The translations under genes were made by a program, and so were the position numbers. Source: Marinomonas rhizomae (lineage in GTDB: Bacteria; Pseudomonadota; Gammaproteobacteria; Pseudomonadales; Marinomonadaceae). Taken from it: a stretch of DNA of 64,000 bases. Below, in pieces: positions 38,725-47,483 of this stretch. Location: the NCBI RefSeq assembly GCF_003315485.1, contig NZ_QNSE01000012.1, positions 1 to 64,000 of the forward strand, in the 5' to 3' direction. Position 1 is the first letter of the stretch; each line of letters starts with the position of its first letter. The notes under the pieces are model-generated. The model was given only the letters and a program-made list of their open reading frames with translations, searched no databases and was not told where the DNA came from.

Positions 38725-39798
38725 TCACTTCCAGCCGGCAACATCCATAATTTCAACGGCTTCACGATTATTTTCACCAAGTTGGCTTAATGAAATAGTA
38801 TCCGCTCGGAAAGTACCAAATGGAGCAAGCATTTCTGGCGCTCCGATACCTTTTACCACTGGGTATTCGTTGTTCACATGGGCGTACCATGCTTGAGATT
38901 CTTTATTAGTAAGAAACTCAAGCAGCAAGGTCGCATTGTCAATATTGGTGGCCGCTGCAGTAATGCCCGCACCACTGACGTTGACATGAGCACCTCGTTC
39001 ACCGTCTGCCTGATTGGGCCAGAACAATTTCACCTTGTTATAAACAGCCCTTTCGTCTGCGCTATCACTTTGCCCAAGACGACCATAGTAATAAGTATTT
39101 GCCAGTGTGAGATCACAAACTCCCGCTGAGACAGCTTTTAATAAATCCACGTCACCACCAAAAGGTGGGCGCGCTAAATTAGAAACTAACCCCTTAACCC
39201 AAGCTTGAGTCTTCTCTCGGCCATCTGCTTCTAACATGGAAGCAACTAAAGATTGATTATATATATTAGCGGACGAACGCACACAAATACGCCCTTTCCA
39301 CTTCGAGTCGGCAAGATCTTCGTAGGTCGACAAATCATTCGCAGAGATTTCTTGAGGGTTATAAAAAATCACGCGAGCCCGCTGAGACAAACCAAACCAA
39401 TAACCATCACTATCACGTAGATGACTAGGAATATTGGCACTTAATACATCACTGTGAATTGTCTTCAATACGCCAGCCGCTTTGGCACGATGTAAACGTC
39501 CCGCATCAACCGTAATAAAAATATCTGCTGGGCTGGCATCGCCTTCGGCCTTTAAACGGCTCAACAAGGCATCAGCTGAACCAGTAATAAGGTTAACAAC
39601 GACATCGTTTTGTTCTGAGAACTTATCCAAGGCAGGCTTAATAAGAGATTCTTTACGGGCAGAATAAATGTTCACTTCGCCTTTAGCTTGTAAACCAGTA
39701 GAAAGAAGCAATGAGGAAGCTAGCGCAGCAAACCCAACATAGCCCAACACAGACTTTCGTCTTTGCTTTTCAACCGATTGGCACAATTTTACGGACAT
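38725..39798 (-). CDS. fbpA: Ferric iron ABC transporter, periplasmic binding protein
   Basis: A 357-aa extracytoplasmic solute-binding protein. A signal peptide covers about residues 1-38 (QRRKSV, then a hydrophobic core ending LQA). The mature part has VNIYSARKE, and the YYY run at 236-238 matches the paired tyrosines that bind Fe3+ in FbpA. The ATG at 39798 has GGAAGG 7 nt upstream; an in-frame GTG ten codons earlier is rejected. The paired arginines before the core could suggest Tat export, but the consensus is poor. First gene of fbpABC, with a possible Fur box upstream. Confidence 0.93.
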   Translation of the reverse strand: MSVKLCQSVEKQRRKSVLGYVGFAALASSLLLSTGLQAKGEVNIYSARKESLIKPALDKFSEQNDVVVNLITGSADALLSRLKAEGDASPADIFITVDAGRLHRAKAAGVLKTIHSDVLSANIPSHLRDSDGYWFGLSQRARVIFYNPQEISANDLSTYEDLADSKWKGRICVRSSANIYNQSLVASMLEADGREKTQAWVKGLVSNLARPPFGGDVDLLKAVSAGVCDLTLANTYYYGRLGQSDSADERAVYNKVKLFWPNQADGERGAHVNVSGAGITAAATNIDNATLLLEFLTNKESQAWYAHVNNEYPVVKGIGAPEMLAPFGTFRADTISLSQLGENNREAVEIMDVAGWK

Positions 39799-39916
39799 AT
39801 TAACCTTCCACCTATTCCAGAAATTCACTTTTCCCTAAGGCAAAACACACCCCACATAACGAGAGAAAAGACCATAAAAAAATGAGACAAGAAATTAGCA
39901 CAACACGATATTAAAC

Positions 39917-39935
39917 ACTAGCGATTATCATTTAT
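39917..39935 (-). promoter_or_regulatory. Possible Fur box upstream of fbpA
   Basis: On the minus strand a 19-nt site contains an intact TGATAAT half followed by CGCTAGT. It matches the consensus Fur box at about 12 of 19 positions, with one good half-site. It lies about 120 nt before the fbpA start. Weak on sequence alone, but an iron importer makes Fur control likely. Confidence 0.4.
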
Positions 39936-40066
39936 TTATGGCGTTATAAACCTGACGTTAAGCAAAGAAAACCAAGACACAGTTTGGCCAATGTCTTTAT
40001 CAAATACGCCAAACCATTGACTATATGAATAAAAAAAAGAAAGACTTCAGGTGATGAGATTCGTTC

Positions 40067-40894
40067 TTAGTGAAGCAATTGGTTAAGTCCATCACCAACA
40101 GCCAAAGCATCATCTAATTCATAAATGATCCCCTCGGGCAAACCCGCCGCTTTTGCTACCGCTGAAGGGAAACCCTCTCGAACTAAGTCGTATTCTCTTT
40201 CATTACGAATACAAGCATTTATGTAGCAGGCTAGATTCAAAACACAAGCTAGCGGATTGGGCTCACCATCAGAAAATGGTCGTTTATGGTGCTGTACTGC
40301 ATCCCCAATACCGGCGGGAAACTTCCATAAATCCATTAACGCTTTCCCTGCATCTTGAGTGGTAAACCCCATTAAGTCTTGTTCGGCTTTAACACGTCCA
40401 GCTTTACGGTTTGCAACCAAGGATTGAATTTCTTTCGCTATCTCAGGTTCGGTTAAATGCAATAACAATCGACCAATATTGTGAACAATACCAACGGTAA
40501 AGGCCTCATCTTCTTGAACCAACGGCGTTCGCTTGGCAAACCATTGCGCTAATTCAGCAACTCGAAAGGAGTCTGCCCAAAACTCAGGTAGTTTTATGCC
40601 TTCAACTTTTTTTACTGAGTTAGAAAAACCGGAAGCAATAACTAAGGTTTTGAGCTTATCAATGCCAAGTAAAACAGTCGCCTCATCTATCGAAGATATT
40701 TTCCTAGATAAACCAAAATAAGCCGAATTCACCACTCGCAACACTTTTAAAGAAATGGTCTGATCATGGGAAACACGTTCCGTAAGATCGGAATACTTAA
40801 CATTAGGGTCACTAAGAAGCTGAATTAGTTCGCGTACAACATCTGGGACATTAGGAAGTTTATCCGTTTTCTTCAGAAGATCAGTTGCTTGCAT
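40067..40894 (-). CDS. HDOD domain protein
   Basis: A 275-aa HDOD protein beginning LLKKTDKLPNVPDVVRELIQL. Core segments are SHDQTISLKVLRVVNSAYFG, SSIDEATVLLGIDKLKTLV and EAFTVGIVHNIGRLLLHL. The HD pair is replaced by HN (VHNIGR), as in other HDOD proteins, so no phosphohydrolase activity is expected. It stands alone between fbpA and ubiI. The target is unknown. Confidence 0.86.
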   Translation of the reverse strand: MQATDLLKKTDKLPNVPDVVRELIQLLSDPNVKYSDLTERVSHDQTISLKVLRVVNSAYFGLSRKISSIDEATVLLGIDKLKTLVIASGFSNSVKKVEGIKLPEFWADSFRVAELAQWFAKRTPLVQEDEAFTVGIVHNIGRLLLHLTEPEIAKEIQSLVANRKAGRVKAEQDLMGFTTQDAGKALMDLWKFPAGIGDAVQHHKRPFSDGEPNPLACVLNLACYINACIRNEREYDLVREGFPSAVAKAAGLPEGIIYELDDALAVGDGLNQLLH

Positions 40895-41036
40895 ACTATT
40901 CTGCCTTTTACTCTAATTAGGGACATATTTATACATGCAGAATAAAACAGCCAATACGTTTTGCAACCGAAAATACGTAGCGTTTTGAAAATATACTCTT
41001 CATCTACCGACAATAAAAAATGGCAAAGGGGACAAA

Positions 41037-42242
41037 TTAAGAAAAAGAAGACAGACCAGCCGCACGAGCGACTAATTTTTTCTTCAAAGATTCTCCCTTG
41101 TTAAATTGCTTCATACCAATATTTCTTAGCTGAACCACAAGGGGTTGTTGAGTCGAAAATAGACGTTTAAACGACTCCATACCTGCAGCCATAGCAATGT
41201 TATCCAACATACGAGCGCGCTGATAACGGCGTAAAACATTGCTTACCCCAAGGCCCTCACCTCGTCGATGCGCTTTTTCTAGCACTTCCACCAGCGCCTT
41301 AACGTCACCAAAACCCAGATTTGCACCTTGTCCGGCTAGGGGATGAATCGTATGCGCGGCATCCCCAATCAATACAAGTCCAGCTTTTACATATTGCTTA
41401 GCATGACGCTGTCTCAATGGAATCGCTTGACGAACTTGGGTCAACCCCAAAATGTCAAAGCGCTTACTAATTGCGTAATGTAAACGACGACAAAAAGCAC
41501 TGTCATCAAGAGCCATTAGAGAGTTCGCTTCTTTTGGTGGCACAGACCAAACAATAGAGACAAAATGCTTTTGATCAACAGAAGGTAGCGGAAGAAAGGC
41601 TAAAATCCCCTCCTCCCCAAAACTTTGCCAAGCTGTATTTTCATGTGGTTGAGCAATTTCGACTGTGGTGACAATTGCATGGTGCCCATAGTCCCACTCT
41701 ATGGTATCGAACGCATTTTCAGTGCGCAGTTTAGACAAAGCACCATCTGCAGCAACAATCACCTGAGCATCTAGAACTTGCCCTGAAGTCAGCTCGACTC
41801 TGACACCTGACTCGCTTAATTCATGAGACTCTAAGGTATCACCTAAATAAAGATCGATATTTTCGGAGCGTCTAACCTGCGCTATTAACTGCTGATTTAA
41901 TACGGCATTTTCAACTAAATGACCAAGTTCAGGCATCGCTGTCGCTTGAGCATTAAAGTCAATATATCCCTCACCAAGGCCATCCCAAACCACCATATTG
42001 TCATAAGAAGCAATACGGTCTTGACCAATACCTTGCCAAACATTGGCTTTTTCAAGTAAAGCTTTTGATTGACTGGAAATAGCACTGACACGAGCATCAT
42101 AAGCAGGAGGCGAAGACAATTGATATTCGCCGTCATGTCTATCAATAAGAGCGATTCGTAAAGAAGATTTAGCCAATAATATCGCAGACAAAGCGCCAAC
42201 CATACCAGCACCCACAATAATCACATCGTACGATTTAGCCAT
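41037..42242 (-). CDS. ubiI: FAD-dependent ubiquinone-biosynthesis hydroxylase UbiI/VisC
   Basis: A flavin monooxygenase of ubiquinone synthesis; UbiI performs C5 hydroxylation in E. coli. VIIVGAGMVGALSA is the FAD-binding start, LGHLVENAVL and GEGILAFLPL match UbiI, and GDAAHTIHPLAGQGANLGF is the second FAD motif. The ATG at 42242 is preferred because GGAG precedes it; the ATG 21 nt earlier has no ribosome binding site. This gives 401 aa, near E. coli UbiI (400). It starts 26 nt after pepP. ubiH, which often lies between pepP and this gene, is absent here. Confidence 0.92.
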   Translation of the reverse strand: MAKSYDVIIVGAGMVGALSAILLAKSSLRIALIDRHDGEYQLSSPPAYDARVSAISSQSKALLEKANVWQGIGQDRIASYDNMVVWDGLGEGYIDFNAQATAMPELGHLVENAVLNQQLIAQVRRSENIDLYLGDTLESHELSESGVRVELTSGQVLDAQVIVAADGALSKLRTENAFDTIEWDYGHHAIVTTVEIAQPHENTAWQSFGEEGILAFLPLPSVDQKHFVSIVWSVPPKEANSLMALDDSAFCRRLHYAISKRFDILGLTQVRQAIPLRQRHAKQYVKAGLVLIGDAAHTIHPLAGQGANLGFGDVKALVEVLEKAHRRGEGLGVSNVLRRYQRARMLDNIAMAAGMESFKRLFSTQQPLVVQLRNIGMKQFNKGESLKKKLVARAAGLSSFS

Positions 42243-42268
42243 TTTCTTTACTCCGTCTCTCATAGGGA

Positions 42269-43576
42269 TTATCGGCTTTCAGCCATTAACGCTTCAATCT
42301 CTGTCATTTCTTTAGGCAAACCATGAGTCAAAACATATGGGCCATCGGCGCGAATGAGTACATCGTCTTCAATACGAATACCTATGCCCCGCCATTTTGC
42401 ATCCACTGATTCATTATCAACTGACACATATAACCCAGGCTCTATGGTCAACACCATACCTTCTTCTAACAAGCGAGATTCACCAGCGATTTTATAAACG
42501 CCACAATCATGGACATCCAAACCTAACCAATGTCCAGTATTGTGCATGTAAAAATCTCTATATGCCTTGCTCTCGATCAGCTGATCTACATCCCCGGTTA
42601 ATAATCCGTGCGTAACTAGACCTTCTGTCAAAGTCCGCACCGCCGCATTATGACAAGCTTCGTAAGGTGTACCAACTCTCAGCTCTTTCATGCCAGCATG
42701 ATAAGCATCTAGCACCAGTTGGTATAAAGCTGCCTGCGACTCACTGAATTTACCATTCGCTGGAAAAGTACGAGTAATATCCGCCGCGTAGCAACCTAAC
42801 TCCGCACCAGCATCAATCAATATTAAATCACCGTCCTCGATCACTTCATCGTTTTTGATGTAATGTAAAACGCAAGCGTTACTACCTGAAGCGACAATAT
42901 TGTTATACGCAGGTTGGCGCGCACCGGATTTCATAAACACATAATTCAATTCTGCTTCTAGCTGATATTCATTCATACCCGGACGAACAGATCTCATAGC
43001 CTGTTTATGAGCCTCAACACTAATTTGCGCAGCTGTTTCCATAATGGCAATTTCTTCCGCGTCTTTGCGCAAGCGCATTTCAGACACCAATGGCAATAGG
43101 TCGATAAAACGTGTCGGTGCCGCCGCGCCTATTCGGACTCGTGCGGCAATAGCATCACGCCAACCAGCTATTTTTTCGCGAAGAACATCGTCATTAAACA
43201 AATACACAACTTGCTCAGCGCCATTCAAAGCATCAAACGCGACTTTATCTAATTCTTCTAACGGAGCGGCATCATCCGCACCAAAAGTTTTTATCGCTCC
43301 TTGGCTACCAAACCGAAAACCATCCCATTGCTCACGCTCAGGATCTTTTGACAAAGTAAGTAAAGTAATTTCGCCTTTACCATGAATAATGGCGTAAGCA
43401 CTTGGCTCTGGAAATCCGGTTAAATAGAAAAAACTACTATGTGGACGAAACTCATACTCACAATCATTATTACGAGTTGCTAGCTCACCCGTTCGCAAAA
43501 CAACCACACTATTGTCAGGCAACGATTGCATCAAGCGCTCACGACGAGCCTGATAAGTTTGAGTATCAATTTTCAT
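42269..43576 (-). CDS. pepP: Xaa-Pro aminopeptidase PepP
   Basis: A manganese peptidase that removes N-terminal residues preceding proline. The C-terminal pita-bread domain has the metal ligands in LIDAGAELGCYAADITRTFP, GHWLGLDVHD, TIEPGLYV and GIRIEDDVLI. The ATG at 43576 (MKIDTQTYQARRERL) aligns with known PepP starts; a GTG four codons earlier is less likely. This gives 435 aa. It sits between ygfB and ubiI in the conserved ygfB-pepP-ubi order. Confidence 0.95.
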   Translation of the reverse strand: MKIDTQTYQARRERLMQSLPDNSVVVLRTGELATRNNDCEYEFRPHSSFFYLTGFPEPSAYAIIHGKGEITLLTLSKDPEREQWDGFRFGSQGAIKTFGADDAAPLEELDKVAFDALNGAEQVVYLFNDDVLREKIAGWRDAIAARVRIGAAAPTRFIDLLPLVSEMRLRKDAEEIAIMETAAQISVEAHKQAMRSVRPGMNEYQLEAELNYVFMKSGARQPAYNNIVASGSNACVLHYIKNDEVIEDGDLILIDAGAELGCYAADITRTFPANGKFSESQAALYQLVLDAYHAGMKELRVGTPYEACHNAAVRTLTEGLVTHGLLTGDVDQLIESKAYRDFYMHNTGHWLGLDVHDCGVYKIAGESRLLEEGMVLTIEPGLYVSVDNESVDAKWRGIGIRIEDDVLIRADGPYVLTHGLPKEMTEIEALMAESR

Positions 43577-43644
43577 AGAAGGTCTCACTTATTAATTGTT
43601 ATTCCATTAAACACTAGCGATAACATTTTGATTTAATAAAAAAT

Positions 43645-44235
43645 CTAGTGTAAGGAGTTTTGTTTAGTATGATCTACATCGGGATTAATATCATGATGTT
43701 CGGTGTACAACATCATCGCAGACAGTCTGACGTACTCAACCAATTCGGTTAAATCAGCCTCGTTGTCATTGTTGTCTTCAAGTGCACGCATTTCCGCTTG
43801 CATGCCTGAGATATTGGCAAAATCACGCAGAATTTGTTTAGTTTCATCGGATAAATCATTCTTTTGTCCTGACAAGCCATACCCTGCTAAAAAGCCATGT
43901 GCCCATTGCGCCAACGTTACACCTCTTTCGCATAATTCAGCATCTTCATCCGAAATACTTGGTTCAAGGGCAAACTCACCATTTTGAAGTAAAGTCAGGG
44001 TAGCCGTATAGAGTTCAATAATCACCGCTCGGCTAGCCTCTTCCTTCCAGCCTTCGATATCGCAAAACTCCACTACCATAGTAAGCCAGTCTTCTAACGG
44101 TAACGTCACACCAGAGGCGAGATAACCACAAAGTTGACCATGTAATTCTGACGGTGACGCGGTAATGGACTCGGTGACAAAAACATCGGCGATTAAATCG
44201 AAGTCCAATGCGTCTTTTAACATTTCTGTGGACAT
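43645..44235 (-). CDS. ygfB: YgfB family protein (UPF0149)
   Basis: A 196-aa acidic protein of the YecA/YgfB family. SPSELHGQLCGYLASG and WAHGFLAGYGL are signatures. In Pseudomonas a homologue modulates expression of the peptidoglycan amidase AmpDh3; its role here is untested. It lies 68 nt upstream of pepP on the same strand. The ygfB-zapA-6S RNA neighbourhood of other gammaproteobacteria is not continued: folD follows upstream instead. Confidence 0.9.
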   Translation of the reverse strand: MSTEMLKDALDFDLIADVFVTESITASPSELHGQLCGYLASGVTLPLEDWLTMVVEFCDIEGWKEEASRAVIIELYTATLTLLQNGEFALEPSISDEDAELCERGVTLAQWAHGFLAGYGLSGQKNDLSDETKQILRDFANISGMQAEMRALEDNNDNEADLTELVEYVRLSAMMLYTEHHDINPDVDHTKQNSLH

Positions 44236-44276
44236 AGTGTGCCAACCTTATAGCTGTTCAATTCATTAAAATTTAT

Positions 44277-44313
44277 GGTTTAACTTAGAAAATTACGGTT
44301 TAACTTAGAAAAA
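44277..44313. repeat. Short direct repeat upstream of ygfB
   Basis: The 16-nt sequence GGTTTAACTTAGAAAA occurs at 44277-44292 and again at 44298-44313, 21 nt apart start to start. It abuts the folD terminator and may be a small local duplication or a regulator site for ygfB. Confidence 0.6.
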
Positions 44314-44315
44314 AG

Positions 44316-44339
44316 AAGCCGCACCTAGTGGCGCGGCTT
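44316..44339 (-). terminator. folD terminator
   Basis: Stem AAGCCGC/GCGGCTT with an inner CC/GG pairing, followed on the minus strand by CTTTTTTC. It lies about 60 nt after the folD stop. Confidence 0.8.
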
Positions 44340-44399
44340 TCTGTCTCATTTTGAGATCTCATATCAACAATATGGGGCAGTGATACAAACCTTTCAAGT

Positions 44400-45245
44400 C
44401 TATTGGCCTAGTTGCTTCAGGCCAGACTCCACTGTTTGTAAAATCAAAGTATTGATTGTCATTGGACCAACACCACCAGGAACTGGCGTATAAGCAGCAA
44501 CGCGATCAGTCAAAGGAGCAAGCTCAATATCGCCAACGCCACCAGGATGATAACCAGCATCAACCACAACCGCGCCGTCTTTAATCCACTCTGCTTTGAT
44601 AAATTCTGGTTTACCCACAGCACCAACAATCACATCAGCTTGCTTAACAAATTCAGACAAATTTTGTGTGCGCGAATGACAAATCGTCACGGTCGCATTA
44701 GCATTCAGCATCATCATCGCCATTGGTTTGCCAAGAATAGGGCTACGACCAACCACAACAACGTGTTTGCCTTCTAGATTCACATCGTATGCTTCAAGCA
44801 GGCGCATTATGCCAGCAGGCGTTGCCGCACCGTAAGCAGGCTCTTGCATTGCCATACGACCAAACCCAAGACAGGTTACACCATCTACGTCTTTATGAGC
44901 CGCAATAGCGTCAAAGCACAAACGCTCATCGATTTGCTCTGGCACTGGATGTTGTAACAAAATACCGTGTACATCTGGGTTATTGTTTAGCTCGTCAATC
45001 TTTTCTAGTAGCTGCTCAGTGGTCGTCGTTTCAGGCAATTCAATTGCCATAGAATCCATACCAACGCGACGACACGCGTTGCCTTTCATCTTCACATAAG
45101 TGGCTGATGCTGGATCAGCACCCACTAGAATTGTCGCTAAAATTGGGGTGCAACCGGTACGCGCTTTCAACTCGGTAACTTGAGCCTGTAGGCGGTTTTC
45201 AGTTTCTTTGGCGCAAAGTTTGCCGTCAAGAACCAGTGCAGTCAT
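44400..45245 (-). CDS. folD: Bifunctional methylenetetrahydrofolate dehydrogenase/cyclohydrolase FolD
   Basis: Interconverts methylene-, methenyl- and 10-formyl-tetrahydrofolate with NADP+. [14 protein letters not shown] contains the catalytic lysine, [13 protein letters not shown] and [11 protein letters not shown] bind folate, and [15 protein letters not shown] is the dinucleotide site. [14 protein letters not shown] is the C-terminal signature. The 281-aa length is typical. Monocistronic, with a terminator downstream; it adds to the folate genes folA and thyA elsewhere in the window. Confidence 0.97.
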   Translation of the reverse strand: MTALVLDGKLCAKETENRLQAQVTELKARTGCTPILATILVGADPASATYVKMKGNACRRVGMDSMAIELPETTTTEQLLEKIDELNNNPDVHGILLQHPVPEQIDERLCFDAIAAHKDVDGVTCLGFGRMAMQEPAYGAATPAGIMRLLEAYDVNLEGKHVVVVGRSPILGKPMAMMMLNANATVTICHSRTQNLSEFVKQADVIVGAVGKPEFIKAEWIKDGAVVVDAGYHPGGVGDIELAPLTDRVAAYTPVPGGVGPMTINTLILQTVESGLKQLGQ

Positions 45246-45381
45246 GAATGAGCTCCAGTAAAATTAGAGTGATATATGAGGGAGGCACATTATACCTCAA
45301 CTTTTACCTTGATACGCAGTGCCAAAACCAATTTGTTCGGCAAAAGATCGAATCTCCACTTTTTTGTTATAAGGGCCACAA

Positions 45382-47106
45382 TTAAGCAGGTTCGAGATAG
45401 TCCACCAACAACTGTAGATTGCGCTGTCCGCGAAACTCATTCACATCCAATTTATAAACCAAGCGTGCTTGCGTCGCTTTATCATTCGGCCATTGATCCA
45501 GATCGACAAAAAAACTAATCGCATCCAATAAAAGCCCACTGTTCGGTTCACGCACCATTAGTTTAAGATGCTTCTCACCGACAATACGCTGCTGCAAAAT
45601 ATCAAACACGCCATCAAAACAAGGTTCGGGAAACATCTGCCCCCACGGCCCAGATAAGCGAACTTGCTCAGCAAAGCTCAAACTAAAGTCTTCTGGCGCC
45701 AACGCCCCATCAGTAAGCAATGTCGCTTCTAATTGCTCCGGTGTTACCCATTCGGTAATGATGGCATCGAACGCCAATTGGAATGCTTCATAGTGAGACT
45801 CTTTAATCGACATCCCCGCCGCCATAGCGTGACCGCCAAATTTACTAAGCAACTGCGGGTAACGCTTTGCCAATAAATCCAAAGCATCACGAATATGCAC
45901 TCCAGGGATAGAGCGAGCCGAGCCTTTTAGCTCATCTTCACCCACTCGAGCAAAAGCAATCACTGGACGATGGCATTTATCCTTCATTCGTGACGCTAAA
46001 ATCCCAATAACGCCTTGATGCCAATCCGCATCGTAAAAACACATACCGTTTGGCATGTCGTGATCTTCATCCAACAAAGACACCAGCACCAATTCGGCCT
46101 GTTCTTTCATATCAGATTCAATGGCTTTGCGTTCTCGATTAAATTGATCCAACTGCTGTGCGTAGTCACGCGCTTGATGAGGATGAACCGCCAACAAACA
46201 TTCAATACCGATCGACATATTATCTAGACGACCTGCTGCGTTTAACCTTGGCCCAACGACAAAACCCAAATCTGATGCTTTCAACTGAGTATAATCACGA
46301 CGCCCGACTTCTAATAAAGCAAGAATGCCCGGACGCGCCAAACCCGCTTGAATACGCTTAATCCCCTGCTGAACGAGAATGCGATTATTGACATCCAAAG
46401 GCACCACATCGGCTACCGTTCCGAGTGCGACCAAATCTAAAAAGTCTGCCATTTTCGGTTCGGGGATGTGCTGCTCGGTAAACCAGTTACGGCGATTCAG
46501 CTCGGCTCGTAAAGCAGACATAACATAAAAAATCACCCCAACACCGGCTAAATTCTTACTTGGAAAACCGCAATCTGGATGATTCGGGTTCACAATAGCA
46601 TCGGCGTTTGGCAATGTATCGCCAGGTAAATGGTGATCAGTAACCACCACCTTCATACCATAGGACTTTGCAGCGAGCACACCATCAATACTGGCTATAC
46701 CGTTATCCACTGTCACCAAGACATCTGGTGATCGCTCTTGTGCGACCGCTACAATTTCAGGCGTCAATCCATAACCAAATTCAAAACGATTCGGCACCAA
46801 ATATTCTGGAGCAATCGCTCCCATTGCTTCTAAAGCTAGAACCCCAAGGCTAGTACTAGTCGCGCCATCCGCATCAAAATCACCAACGATCAGAATCTTT
46901 TGGCCATCCACAATTGCATCTGCCAAAATTTTGGCCGCCGTAGTTAAATCAAATAAAGAATCAGGTCTTAATAAATACGGCAAACGGTAATCCAACTGGG
47001 CAACAGACATCACATCACGAGATAAAAAGACTCGCTGCAAAGTTGCAGACATTGTTGATGGAAAGTCATTTGCTTCAGCCGGTACAGCTCGGCGCTCGAT
47101 ACGCAT
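45382..47106 (-). CDS. recJ: Single-strand-specific exonuclease RecJ
   Basis: A 5'-to-3' single-strand exonuclease of recombination and mismatch repair. The DHH phosphoesterase motifs are present: VGDFDADGATSTS, TVDNGIAS, VTDHHLPGD and NPNHPDCGFPSKNLAGVG. A DHHA1 domain with GGHAMAAGMSI and an OB-like C-terminal domain follow. The ATG at 47106 has GAGG 7 nt upstream; the 21-residue upstream extension is not conserved. This gives 574 aa (E. coli 577). It lies in the wider dsbC-hom-thrC-recJ neighbourhood seen in Pseudomonas, but with genes inserted between thrC and recJ. Confidence 0.96.
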   Translation of the reverse strand: MRIERRAVPAEANDFPSTMSATLQRVFLSRDVMSVAQLDYRLPYLLRPDSLFDLTTAAKILADAIVDGQKILIVGDFDADGATSTSLGVLALEAMGAIAPEYLVPNRFEFGYGLTPEIVAVAQERSPDVLVTVDNGIASIDGVLAAKSYGMKVVVTDHHLPGDTLPNADAIVNPNHPDCGFPSKNLAGVGVIFYVMSALRAELNRRNWFTEQHIPEPKMADFLDLVALGTVADVVPLDVNNRILVQQGIKRIQAGLARPGILALLEVGRRDYTQLKASDLGFVVGPRLNAAGRLDNMSIGIECLLAVHPHQARDYAQQLDQFNRERKAIESDMKEQAELVLVSLLDEDHDMPNGMCFYDADWHQGVIGILASRMKDKCHRPVIAFARVGEDELKGSARSIPGVHIRDALDLLAKRYPQLLSKFGGHAMAAGMSIKESHYEAFQLAFDAIITEWVTPEQLEATLLTDGALAPEDFSLSFAEQVRLSGPWGQMFPEPCFDGVFDILQQRIVGEKHLKLMVREPNSGLLLDAISFFVDLDQWPNDKATQARLVYKLDVNEFRGQRNLQLLVDYLEPA

Positions 47107-47305
47107 GTAAACCTCAAAGTCAGGATAAGCAGAAGACAAAGAATAACACGAAAATAACACCACCCTCACCGCAACTGGCGCAAAATGGAATCATTAGCAA
47201 AGGCAACTTCGCGCACACTTCTAAACCGCCATAAAATAATGACAAATCAAACCTCAGTGCCGAAGCAGCCATTAGTAGTTTATTGATTAACTCCTTTGGC
47301 CTTGA
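47107..47305. other. Non-coding stretch upstream of recJ
   Basis: No ORF with a ribosome binding site, RNA gene or hairpin was recognised on either strand. It must contain the recJ promoter on the minus strand. It passes directly into a transporter gene relic. Confidence 0.5.
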
Positions 47306-47428
47306 AACACAGCAGAACTAGCAAAAGCCGATGTCACTTATTATTCGGGGCGCGCAATGGTAGGTCGTTTTATTGGTGCGGCATTTATTTCGTTTATCGT
47401 CATACAAAAAAACAAAGCCCCCGCTTAA
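47306..47428 (+). pseudogene. Relic of a GluP/FucP-type sugar MFS transporter
   Basis: Forty codons between two in-frame stops include VTYYSGRAMVGRFIGAAF. This matches the signature region (SLYWGGAMVGRFIGSAL) that I recall from glucose/galactose and fucose permeases. The preceding TAELAKAD also fits the family's ...EEAAKYV segment. Everything before and after has decayed, and no start codon with a Shine-Dalgarno is present. It is interpreted as the last trace of a deleted transporter gene between recJ and the diguanylate cyclase gene. Confidence 0.55.
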
Positions 47429-47483
47429 ACACCTTAAGCAAGGCCTTCTACTGATTAAACAAGCTTCAATCGAACTTTCCTAT

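Noticed and set aside
39761-39798. Confident Tat signal for FbpA
   Set aside because: RRKSVL only partly fits S/T-RR-x-FLK, and related FbpA proteins use Sec, so it was left as a question.
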